Assembly: GCA_905211955.1 (NCBI GenBank)
Contig: CAJMCT010000026.1
Coordinates: 1 to 12,452, forward strand
From: an uncultured Eubacteriales bacterium
GTDB taxonomy: Bacteria > Bacillota > Clostridia > Christensenellales > Borkfalkiaceae
Length of the DNA: 12,452 bases
Direction of reading: 5' to 3'
In this document: one piece after another, positions 1 through 5,928 of the stretch
Position numbering within the stretch: the stretch's first letter is position 1
How the letters are laid out: each line of letters begins with the position of its first letter
The notes under the pieces: generated by a model
Database searches by the model: none
What the model saw: only the letters and a program-made list of their open reading frames with translations
What the model was told of the DNA's origin: nothing
Translations under genes and position numbers: made by a program

Positions 1-30
1 TATTTAGATATTCTTCAAATTATTTTCAAT

Positions 31-58
31 AAAACAAAAAAGACGACCGTCGCCGTCT
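31..58 (-). terminator. Intrinsic terminator after recO
   Basis: On the minus strand, bases 58 to 41 fold as a 7-bp stem (AGACGGC pairing with GTCGTCT, one G-T pair) with a 4-nt GACG loop. It is followed at once by six T and, after one G, four more T. It sits 9 nt beyond the recO stop codon and most likely ends the whole yqfC-to-recO transcript. Bases 1-30 show nothing further. Confidence 0.85.
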
Positions 59-67
59 AATTTTTTA

Positions 68-787
68 TTAAATGCTCTCCATTTTTATTAGTTCGGAAAG
101 AGAATTTAATTTTTCTTCCGCCTTATATAAAAGGTAATATTCTAAGAGTTTAAGTGCTTTTACGAGATATTCTTTTTCCGGCTTAACGCCTTTATGAACC
201 GATTGAAGCGCGCAAAAAGTTGAAGGGTTTATCTCTCTACCCACCCCTTCAAAACAATCTTCGCACAAAAATGCGCCCGAGCCTGCATCAAAGTATACTC
301 TACCTTTTAAGGTGTCCCCACACGTAAAGCAACCTTTAAGCGAAAGTTTAATCCCGACTAAGTTTAGTGCGTTTATTAAAAAATTGACGGTAGTATACGT
401 AGGCTCGCTTTCTTTATATGCTAAGTTTTCTAAGGTCTTAGTTATAAGCAAAAACATCTCGGTAGAAACGATTTCTTCTTTTAAGAACCTTTTTGCGAAC
501 TCTAAAACCGTTCCGCCTGCAAAGAACCTTTTTATGTCTTCTCTAATAGGATAAAAACTATCGATTAAACTTGCGCCTATTACAGTGCGTTTATCTCCCG
601 ATACCGAAAACACGAATTCGGCAAAACAAAAAGGCTCGGACGCAAACTTTAACTTTGCTCCTGCCTTTTTTACACCTTTTATGCGCGCGGAAACAGTGCC
701 TTTTTCAAGCGTGAATATTTTTAAAATTTTATCGTTTTCACCGTACGATACTCCACCTAAAACTATTCCGCTTAACTTTTCTTCCAT
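68..787 (-). CDS. recO: DNA repair protein RecO
   Basis: RecO is a cytoplasmic recombination mediator of the RecFOR pathway: it binds ssDNA and SSB, anneals strands and helps load RecA at gaps. The 239-residue product has the usual family length. The N-terminal 80 or so residues match the RecO OB-fold (start MEEKLSGIVLGGVSYGENDK; the 'YGENDKILKIFT' stretch is typical). The C-terminal helical part carries a zinc site of the Firmicutes type: C153-x2-C156 and C175-x2-C178. The ATG at 787 has an AGGA SD and begins 6 nt after the stop of the yqzL-like gene. It is last in the operon and is followed by a terminator. Family, length and neighbours (era, yqzL) all agree. Confidence 0.95.
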   Translation of the reverse strand: MEEKLSGIVLGGVSYGENDKILKIFTLEKGTVSARIKGVKKAGAKLKFASEPFCFAEFVFSVSGDKRTVIGASLIDSFYPIREDIKRFFAGGTVLEFAKRFLKEEIVSTEMFLLITKTLENLAYKESEPTYTTVNFLINALNLVGIKLSLKGCFTCGDTLKGRVYFDAGSGAFLCEDCFEGVGREINPSTFCALQSVHKGVKPEKEYLVKALKLLEYYLLYKAEEKLNSLSELIKMESI

Positions 788-793
788 CGTTTC

Positions 794-913
794 CTACTTC
801 TTTTTTAGATTTTTATAAAGTAAATAATAAGATACTTTTCCCGTTTTTTCAAACATTTCCCAAGCCGTATCGGTCGGGCTTATGTTTTCGCTTTCTTTAT
901 CTTTTTTGCCCAT
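794..913 (-). CDS. yqzL: YqzL-like small protein
   Basis: A 39-residue ORF fills the gap between era and recO, exactly where Bacillus carries the short gene yqzL. The ATG at 913 has a strong GGGGGAG SD, and the stop lies 6 nt before recO. Residues 18-36 read WEMFEKTGKVSYYLLYKNL, which fits the YqzL pattern of W-x2-F-x2-T-G-x2-x2-Y-L-L-(F/Y)-K-x-L. The N-terminus (about residues 1-12) is charged and probably disordered. I know of no established function; no TM segment or signal peptide is visible. The assignment rests on motif plus synteny. It is short enough to be missed by gene finders with a length cut-off. Confidence 0.85.
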   Translation of the reverse strand: MGKKDKESENISPTDTAWEMFEKTGKVSYYLLYKNLKKK

Positions 914-952
914 AACTCCCCCTTTTACTTAGGTAGTATAGGCAACAAAAAA

Positions 953-1843
953 CTAACTATTCGTTTCTTCGCCGTAGCCGTATTCTTTTAAAAGCCCTAC
1001 ACTATTTCGCCAGTCCTCTTTAACCTTTACGTAGGTGGTTAAGAACACTTTTTTATTAAGGAATTTTTCCATATCTTGACGGGCAAATGAAGAAACTTCT
1101 TTTATAGCCTTTCCGCCTTTTCCGATAAGTATTGCTTTATGGTTAGGCTTTTCGCAAATGATATCTAAGTTTACTTCTATCATTTTGCCACCGTCCATAG
1201 GCGCAAACTTGTTTACAATTATCGCAACCCCGTGCGGAATTTCCTTATCGAATTTAAGCAAGATTTTTTCGCGCATTATTTCGGAAATCATAAACCTTTC
1301 AGAGCGGTCTGATATAACGTCGTCGCTAAAAATCTTTTCGCCTTCCGGTAGTTTGGATACTAAAACTTTCATAAGTTCTTTAAGGTTTTTGCCCTTTCTT
1401 GCGGATACGGGAACAACGTCAAAATCGCAACCCGAAAATTCCTTTAGAACGGATATTAACAAACCTTCTTGCATAATGTCCGTTTTAGTGAGCGCAAGTA
1501 TAAACGGAACGCCCGATTTTTTGAACTTTTCTATAAGTTTTTTATCTTGGTCGGTTATGCCGTCGTGCGCGTCTAAAACAAAAAGCACCGCGTCTACGTC
1601 GCCTGCCGCATCGTATGACGTTTTTTGCATTACCGAGTTTAAAAGGTTGTCCGCCCTATAAAGACCGGGGGTATCGATAAACGCAATTTGAACGTCTTTA
1701 CTATTATATACACCCATAATCCTATCGCGAGTTGTTTGTGGCTTTGGGGAAACGATTGCGACCTTTTCTCCAACCAATACGTTTACGAGCGTAGATTTTC
1801 CTGCGTTTGCCTTGCCGATAACTGCTACAAATCCGCTTTTCAT
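953..1843 (-). CDS. era: GTPase Era
   Basis: Era is an essential GTPase that binds the 3' end of 16S rRNA and helps mature the 30S subunit. The 296-residue product has the full family architecture. The GTPase domain (about 1-170) has the P-loop GKANAGKS (10-17), a switch region with PKPQTTRD (33-40), DTPG (57-60), TKTD (119-122, the G4 element) and SAR (147-149). The C-terminal KH domain (about 200-285) has the GxxG loop IGKGG at 240-244. Its ATG overlaps the ybeY stop by 4 nt (ATGA), which implies translational coupling. YbeY and Era both act on the 16S 3' end, so the pairing makes sense. A 39-nt gap follows before the yqzL-like gene. Confidence 0.97.
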   Translation of the reverse strand: MKSGFVAVIGKANAGKSTLVNVLVGEKVAIVSPKPQTTRDRIMGVYNSKDVQIAFIDTPGLYRADNLLNSVMQKTSYDAAGDVDAVLFVLDAHDGITDQDKKLIEKFKKSGVPFILALTKTDIMQEGLLISVLKEFSGCDFDVVPVSARKGKNLKELMKVLVSKLPEGEKIFSDDVISDRSERFMISEIMREKILLKFDKEIPHGVAIIVNKFAPMDGGKMIEVNLDIICEKPNHKAILIGKGGKAIKEVSSFARQDMEKFLNKKVFLTTYVKVKEDWRNSVGLLKEYGYGEETNS

Positions 1844-2307
1844 TCTTTAATACCTAAAAGCGCAAGCGCTTGTTTTTCCTTTTCTCTCATTTCGCGCTTA
1901 TCTTCTTCGGTCATATGATCGTAGCCAAATAAGTGCATAAGTCCGTGCACGGTAAGATATGTCGTTTCTTTTTCTACCGTGTGTCCGTATTCTTTTGCTT
2001 GTTCAATAATCTTTTGGTCGCATAAAACGATAGAGCCTAAAAAAAGCCTTTTCCCGTCCATTACGGTCGGGTATTCTTCAGGGGTTAAAACCTTTCCGCG
2101 AATACCGTCAATCGAAGGGTAAGATAAAACGTCCGTCACCTTGTCTATACCGCGCGTTTGGTTGTTTAGAGAGCGCATATATTCGGCATCTGCTTTAACG
2201 AGTTCGACTTTTAAACGCGCCGTTTGGTTTAAGGTTTTATATACCGCTTTTGCAATCTTTTTTACTTTTATGCCTTTAACTTCAGTGTCTATTAAAAGTT
2301 TAGCCAT
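1840..2307 (-). CDS. ybeY: rRNA maturation endonuclease YbeY
   Basis: YbeY is a zinc-dependent endoribonuclease of UPF0054 that takes part in 16S rRNA 3'-end maturation and ribosome quality control. The 155-residue product is of normal size. The zinc motif H-G-x2-H-x2-G-x-D-H is complete at 121-131 (H121, H125, H131). The second family signature, N-x2-x-R-x2-D-x2-T-D-V-L-S-(Y/F)-P, is present at about 48-63 (TDVLSYP at 58-64). The ATG has an AAGGAAG SD and shares one base with the stop of pgpH (TAATG). It overlaps era by 4 nt. In Bacillus dgkA and cdd lie between ybeY and era; here they are absent. Confidence 0.97.
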   Translation of the reverse strand: MAKLLIDTEVKGIKVKKIAKAVYKTLNQTARLKVELVKADAEYMRSLNNQTRGIDKVTDVLSYPSIDGIRGKVLTPEEYPTVMDGKRLFLGSIVLCDQKIIEQAKEYGHTVEKETTYLTVHGLMHLFGYDHMTEEDKREMREKEKQALALLGIKE

Positions 2308-3791
2308 TAGATTTCTTCCTTGTTGTCTTGAACACCGTCTAAATTTACTTTGGGGTACTTTATTCTCTTGTGGTAAATACCCGTAAGGTTATTAGTGACG
2401 GTATGAATAATTATGTTTAGTTCTTTTATGGTAATTTCGCACTCGTCAAATTGACCTAATTCCATTCTTTCGTTAACGAGTTTTCTAACCACTTCAGAAA
2501 CCTTTTCTCTCGAACGGTCTTTGATAGTTCTTGCAGCCGCTTCACACCCATCGGCAATCATAATGATTGCTGCAATCTTTGATTGGGGCTTAGGACCTGT
2601 GTAGCAATATTGGTTTATGTCAACTTCACCGTCGGTGAACTTTTTAGCCTTGTGGTAAAAGTATAATATCGGCATAGTGCCGTGGTGCTGTATGCACACG
2701 TCCGCAATCTCTTGGGGAAGGCGGTTTTTAAGCACTAAGTTATATCCGTCTTGAGCATGCGCTTTAATGATGTTGGTAGAAAGTTCCGGTACTAATTCGT
2801 CGTGTGGGTTAATGCCTTCCGTTTGGTTTTCACCAAAAAATTCAGGACGACGAAGTTTACCTATATCGTGATAGTAAGCGCAAGTTCTTGCTAAGAGCGC
2901 ATCTTCGCCTATTGCGGTAGCGCACGCTTCTGCTATGTTTGATACCACTATAGAGTGGTTAAACGTGCCGGGCGCTTCTTTTATAAGCCTTTTAATAAGT
3001 TTTGCTTTGTGGTCGGTAAGTTCGGCTAAGTTAAAGCAAGAAATTCTTTTAAATATCGCTTCCATTATAGGCAAGAATATTAAGAAAAGCATAACCGACG
3101 CAGGTCCCATACAAATACTGCACATAACGTCTGCAACTATTCCGTCCCAACCGTTTACTAAACGTATCATCAACATACTTAAAACGGTGGGTATGGAAAT
3201 CAACAAACTGAACGTGATAAGTTTGAATCTCGAATAGATTTTGCTGGTAAAAAATATTGCAACCGTGCCTGCGGTTATGCCGACAAATAACGACGAGAAT
3301 TGTTCTAAACCGATAAGTTCGCCAACAAATACGTCGGTTAAAAACATTAAAAGCGAAAAGATTATGTTTACGAAAACCGCACTTCTTCTACTACCTAAGA
3401 ACATAACTATTAGTGCGGGAAGCACGAGCGGTCTTAAATATACGTTTACGTATTTTCCTAACGCATAGCAAACGATTAGCGACAATTCCATTATGAAGAA
3501 AATCATTTCGGAACTTCCCGCATTTTTCATAAAGTCTCTTTCTTCGTTATAAAAGTACAGCGCCATAACGGTCACGAGTAGTGCAGACAACACGAAGAAA
3601 ACGAGCATTTCTTGATAAGAGTTTTTGAAATATTCAAGTAGCCCTATTCCGCCCGATAAACTGTTAGTGTAAATCGAGAGAACGAAAAGCCCCGCAATTA
3701 TGATGGCGTTGAGAAGATAAACGGTGACGTTTCTTCTCACGTCCGACTTTGTCCAAACAAGTAATTTTTTTGATTTTAATGCTTTTGCCAT
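2307..3791 (-). CDS. pgpH: PgpH-type 7TM-HD phosphohydrolase, short form
   Basis: This belongs to the PgpH/YqfF family, membrane HD-domain phosphodiesterases that degrade cyclic-di-AMP. The 494 residues hold a first TM segment (about 24-42), a block of further TM segments (about 62-245) matching the 7TMR-HD region, and a cytoplasmic HD domain (about 260-480). HD metal and catalytic residues are visible: H279 in FNHS, H308-D309 in AYYHDIGK, H369-H370 and D414 in MIADGCEAA. Family members are usually about 700 residues or more because a large extracellular 7TMR-HDED domain sits between TM1 and TM2. Here only about 20 residues join them, so that domain is missing. The ATG has an AAAGGA SD and lies 10 nt after yqfD, leaving no room for a lost upstream exon or for phoH. 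The c-di-AMP activity is inferred from family and intact HD residues. Confidence 0.88.
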   Translation of the reverse strand: MAKALKSKKLLVWTKSDVRRNVTVYLLNAIIIAGLFVLSIYTNSLSGGIGLLEYFKNSYQEMLVFFVLSALLVTVMALYFYNEERDFMKNAGSSEMIFFIMELSLIVCYALGKYVNVYLRPLVLPALIVMFLGSRRSAVFVNIIFSLLMFLTDVFVGELIGLEQFSSLFVGITAGTVAIFFTSKIYSRFKLITFSLLISIPTVLSMLMIRLVNGWDGIVADVMCSICMGPASVMLFLIFLPIMEAIFKRISCFNLAELTDHKAKLIKRLIKEAPGTFNHSIVVSNIAEACATAIGEDALLARTCAYYHDIGKLRRPEFFGENQTEGINPHDELVPELSTNIIKAHAQDGYNLVLKNRLPQEIADVCIQHHGTMPILYFYHKAKKFTDGEVDINQYCYTGPKPQSKIAAIIMIADGCEAAARTIKDRSREKVSEVVRKLVNERMELGQFDECEITIKELNIIIHTVTNNLTGIYHKRIKYPKVNLDGVQDNKEEI

Positions 3792-3801
3792 TTTTTATCC
3801 T

Positions 3802-4743
3802 TTATCCGACGAATAAAACTCGCCTATTAGTTAATTTTACAGTGTATTTATATTTTCCGTTTTCTTCGGTAGTAATAACCGAAAAATCTACTTCTTCTAC
3901 GTCTTCTAAGCCTTCTCTTGCAAATAGCAGTGCGGAATCTTCTTCCCCAATGCTTTCCGAAACGTACACGCGCTCCGTTTGATATAAGATAGTTGCATAG
4001 GCTATCACGTTTACCTTTACGGTCTGCTCTTTAACAGTAGCAAACCCGTCTACGATAACGTCGCCTATCTCTACCTTTTCGCCAACCTTTTTTAGTGCCG
4101 TACCCCTATAAACTTTAAGGCTTTCTATTACCCCCGAAACGTCGCTTTTCAAAAATTCCGCATTGCCAGATAGTGAGTTTGGCGGTGATTTTGAAAGGGT
4201 TAGGTCTAAAACTAGCACGTTTCCATTTTTACTAACGCTTGCAAACGACAAAAAGTCGTTATCCGCTAAAATCTTGTCTTCAAGTTCGTTTAAGCTAAAA
4301 CTTGAAAACCTTGCATACTTTTCAATGCCGTTTTCTTTTAGGTAGTCTTTTATTTGACGTTCGTAAACGGCACCCGTCCCCGTAAAAGAAAAGGACAAGA
4401 TATAATCGTTTGAAATAATGCAAAAGACAATAAAAAACAATATGCCTATTATAACGCCTACGTTTCTTACCGCATACAAAATGGGATACGAAAGCCCCTG
4501 CTCCCCCATTTTGCTTATTTCATAAGCATTATACCACACGTTTTTATTAATTGCAAAAACTTTTTGCTCGTCCGCACGTTTTACTTTGAATGTAAGCGTT
4601 CTTTCGCCTTGTTTTTTAAGGTCGAAAAGGTCTATCCCCTTATTTTTTAGCGAATTTATAAACCTATCTTGGTTTAAGCCCTTTAATTTAAAGCACGAAT
4701 AAACGCCCCTTATATCCGCTCTATGCCCTTTATTTTTCCGCAA
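3802..4743 (-). CDS. yqfD: Sporulation protein YqfD
   Basis: YqfD is a single-pass membrane protein family tied to sporulation in Bacillus and Clostridia; its biochemical role is not settled. The 313-residue product has a cytoplasmic N-terminal region (1-85), one TM segment at about 90-113, and an extracellular or intermembrane part. That last part includes the conserved stretch V202-G229 (GVIESLKVYRG then GEKVEIGDVIVDG), recalling the family's G-D-x-V-x-x-G-(D/Q)-x-(L/I) pattern. It is somewhat shorter than B. subtilis YqfD. The start is a TTG at 4743, chosen because GGGGGA lies 9 nt upstream and no ATG or GTG fits the conserved N-terminus. It overlaps yqfC by 34 nt. Its coding sequence contains a near-consensus vegetative promoter (see 4528-4556). 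Confidence 0.9.
   Translation of the reverse strand: MRKNKGHRADIRGVYSCFKLKGLNQDRFINSLKNKGIDLFDLKKQGERTLTFKVKRADEQKVFAINKNVWYNAYEISKMGEQGLSYPILYAVRNVGVIIGILFFIVFCIISNDYILSFSFTGTGAVYERQIKDYLKENGIEKYARFSSFSLNELEDKILADNDFLSFASVSKNGNVLVLDLTLSKSPPNSLSGNAEFLKSDVSGVIESLKVYRGTALKKVGEKVEIGDVIVDGFATVKEQTVKVNVIAYATILYQTERVYVSESIGEEDSALLFAREGLEDVEEVDFSVITTEENGKYKYTVKLTNRRVLFVG
4528..4556 (-). promoter_or_regulatory. Predicted internal sigma-A promoter within yqfD
   Basis: On the minus strand: -35 TTGCAA (4556-4551), a 17-nt spacer, and -10 TATAAT (4533-4528) preceded by TGG, which makes an extended -10. It lies inside yqfD codons for A-I-N-K-N-V-W-Y-N-A. A transcript starting near 4521 would carry pgpH, ybeY, era, yqzL and recO but not an intact yqfD. 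The -10 and spacer are perfect, and the -35 matches 5 of 6 bases. Function is inferred from sequence only. Confidence 0.6.
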
Positions 4744-4970
4744 ACCGCCAAGTCCCCCGCACAGTATTTTTTAACGAACAGTTCTTCGCCGTAAATCACT
4801 ATTCCGCCACGTCTTAGTCTAACGGATATTTCTTCTTTGGTGTAGTGGGCAATTCCGCAAACGTTTTCTAAATAAACCGCCCTATCCCCTAATATAATGC
4901 CCTTAAACAAGCACTCTTTTCCTATATCGCCTATGCCGAATACTTCGAGTACGTTCTCTAAAAAATTCAT
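4710..4970 (-). CDS. yqfC: Sporulation protein YqfC (YabP/YqfC family)
   Basis: YqfC is a small protein of the YabP/YqfC family, linked to sporulation and, in B. subtilis, to mother-cell (sigma-E) expression. Its molecular role is unknown. The 86-residue product shows the family's beta-rich layout: an N-terminal helix (MNFLENVLEVFG), then NVCGIAHYTKEEISVRLRRG (51-70 region) and GEELFVKKYCAGDLAVCGKI (about 61-80), which resemble the conserved 'I..Y....I.v....G.l.I.G..L.i......di.I.G.I..I' pattern. The start ATG at 4970 has a GGGGGTG SD. It is first in the operon, and its 3' end overlaps yqfD by 34 nt. YabP is the main alternative, but adjacency to yqfD decides for YqfC. Confidence 0.9.
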   Translation of the reverse strand: MNFLENVLEVFGIGDIGKECLFKGIILGDRAVYLENVCGIAHYTKEEISVRLRRGGIVIYGEELFVKKYCAGDLAVCGKIKGIERI

Positions 4971-4985
4971 AATACACCCCCGAAT

Positions 4986-5014
4986 ATTTTATGCCTTTTA
5001 CCTACGCAAAATGC
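4986..5014 (-). promoter_or_regulatory. Predicted sigma-E-like promoter of the yqfC operon
   Basis: On the minus strand, GCATTTT (5014-5008), 14 nt, then CATAAAAT (4993-4986). This is one mismatch in each half from the B. subtilis sigma-E pattern (KMATATT, about 14 nt, CATACAHT), and the element lies 16 nt before the yqfC start. No acceptable sigma-A -35 lies 16-18 nt from the same -10. It fits the mother-cell expression known for yqfC and yqfD in Bacillus. AT-rich DNA gives chance matches, so confidence is moderate. Confidence 0.5.
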
Positions 5015-5059
5015 TCTTTTTTATGGTGGTGAATTAAAATTAAAAATTTCCACACCGTA

Positions 5060-5089
5060 TTGACAAAGGGGATAGTTCTCTTTTATAAT
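5060..5089 (+). promoter_or_regulatory. Sigma-A promoter of the SDR gene
   Basis: TTGACA (5060-5065), an 18-nt spacer, and TATAAT (5084-5089): both hexamers are perfect consensus. The predicted start of transcription near 5096 lies about 22 nt before the ATG at 5118. It also rules out translation from the upstream TTG at 5091, which would fall ahead of the RNA. Confidence 0.88.
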
Positions 5090-5117
5090 TTTGGTAGTAA
5101 ATTTTAGGAGTAAAATT

Positions 5118-5885
5118 ATGAACGTTGCTATAATTACCGGCGCAAGTAGTGGAATCGGAAAAAGGTTTTGCGAAAGGATAAGCGAACTTGGAAAGTTTGA
5201 CGAACTTTGGATTTTGGCAAGAAGAAAAGATAGGCTTTTAGAACTGGAAGAAAAACTAAACGTTCCTTGCAAAGTTTTAGACTGGGATTTAACCGATGAT
5301 AGTTCTATTGAAAAATTAAAGGCGCTTTTAGCAGAAGAAAAGCCTAATATTAGTTTGCTTGTTAATTGTAGCGGGTTTGGTAAATTTTGCGAAACTACTG
5401 CGGTCGATACAATGGTAAACCTTAATATGATAGACTTAAACTGTAAAGCGGTAGTCTACACTTGTCAACTTTGTTTGCCGTATATGAAGGAAAACTCTAA
5501 GATTATAAATATCGCTTCGGTTGCGGCTTTTCAACCTATCCCCTATATCAACGTTTACGGGGCGACTAAGGCTTTCGTTTTAAGTTTTTCAAGGGCGCTA
5601 AATAGAGAAGTTAAAAAGCGCGGAATCACGGTCACCGCCGTTTGCCCGTTTTGGACTAAAACGGAATTTTTTGATAGAGCGGTAAAAGACGATAACAAAG
5701 TGGTTAAAAAATATACCGCTATGTACGACGTAGACCAAATAGTTGGCCGTGCTATTAAAGACACCCTAAAAGGCAAAGACGTTTCAAAGTTTGGGTTCGT
5801 TGCAAGATTTCAAGCACTACTTGCCAAAATCTTGCCACACTCTTTCGTAATGAGTTATTGGCAACACCAACAAAAATTAAAGTAA
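5118..5885 (+). CDS. Short-chain dehydrogenase/reductase (classical SDR)
   Basis: This is a 255-residue cytoplasmic NAD(P)-dependent oxidoreductase of the classical SDR family; the substrate is unknown. Motifs seen: cofactor loop TGASSGIG (7-14), N-C-S-G-F-G (83-88, the N-x-A-G position), N108, S134 in NIASVAAF, and catalytic Y147-x3-K151 in VYGATKAF. R35-R36 after the second strand suggests a preference for NADP(H). The C-terminus (about 225-255) is basic and aromatic, and may touch membrane or lipid. The start at the ATG 5118 is chosen over an in-frame TTG at 5091: GGAG lies 7 nt upstream, and the TGxxxGxG loop then falls at the usual distance from the N-terminus. It is a single-gene transcript with its own promoter and terminator, so context gives no clue to substrate. 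Confidence 0.92.
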   Translation: MNVAIITGASSGIGKRFCERISELGKFDELWILARRKDRLLELEEKLNVPCKVLDWDLTDDSSIEKLKALLAEEKPNISLLVNCSGFGKFCETTAVDTMVNLNMIDLNCKAVVYTCQLCLPYMKENSKIINIASVAAFQPIPYINVYGATKAFVLSFSRALNREVKKRGITVTAVCPFWTKTEFFDRAVKDDNKVVKKYTAMYDVDQIVGRAIKDTLKGKDVSKFGFVARFQALLAKILPHSFVMSYWQHQQKLK

Positions 5886-5897
5886 AAATTAACGTAA

Positions 5898-5925
5898 AAA
5901 AGGCACTCTTTTTCGAGTGCCTTTT
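5898..5925. terminator. Bidirectional terminator between SDR and aconitase genes
   Basis: AAAAGGCACTC (5898-5908), loop TTTTTC, then GAGTGCCTTTT (5915-5925): an 11-bp perfect stem. On the plus strand it ends in TTTT-G-TTTT; on the minus strand the stem is followed by further T (plus-strand A run 5896-5901). It lies 12 nt after the SDR stop and 3 nt from the aconitase stop, so it can serve both converging genes. Confidence 0.88.
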
Positions 5926-5928
5926 GTT

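Noticed and set aside
1158..1661. 167-codon open frame on the plus strand opposite era
   Set aside because: It is antisense to the well-conserved Era gene, has no recognisable motif and no SD, and the serine-rich product is typical of a shadow frame.
1703..1708. Minus-strand TATAAT within era as a promoter for recO
   Set aside because: No -35 match at 16-18 nt.
3064..3069. Minus-strand TATAAT within pgpH as a promoter for ybeY-era
   Set aside because: The sequence 17 nt upstream (ATGCTT) has no -35 character, and there is no extended -10.
2307..3791. Short PgpH as a pseudogene or frameshifted remnant
   Set aside because: Good SD, TM1 retained, intact HD site, and tight junctions with both neighbours; no leftover domain sequence lies upstream.
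5091..5117. Upstream TTG start for the SDR gene
   Set aside because: It lies at or before the predicted RNA start and has no SD; GGAG precedes the ATG at 5118, which gives the usual distance to TGASSGIG.
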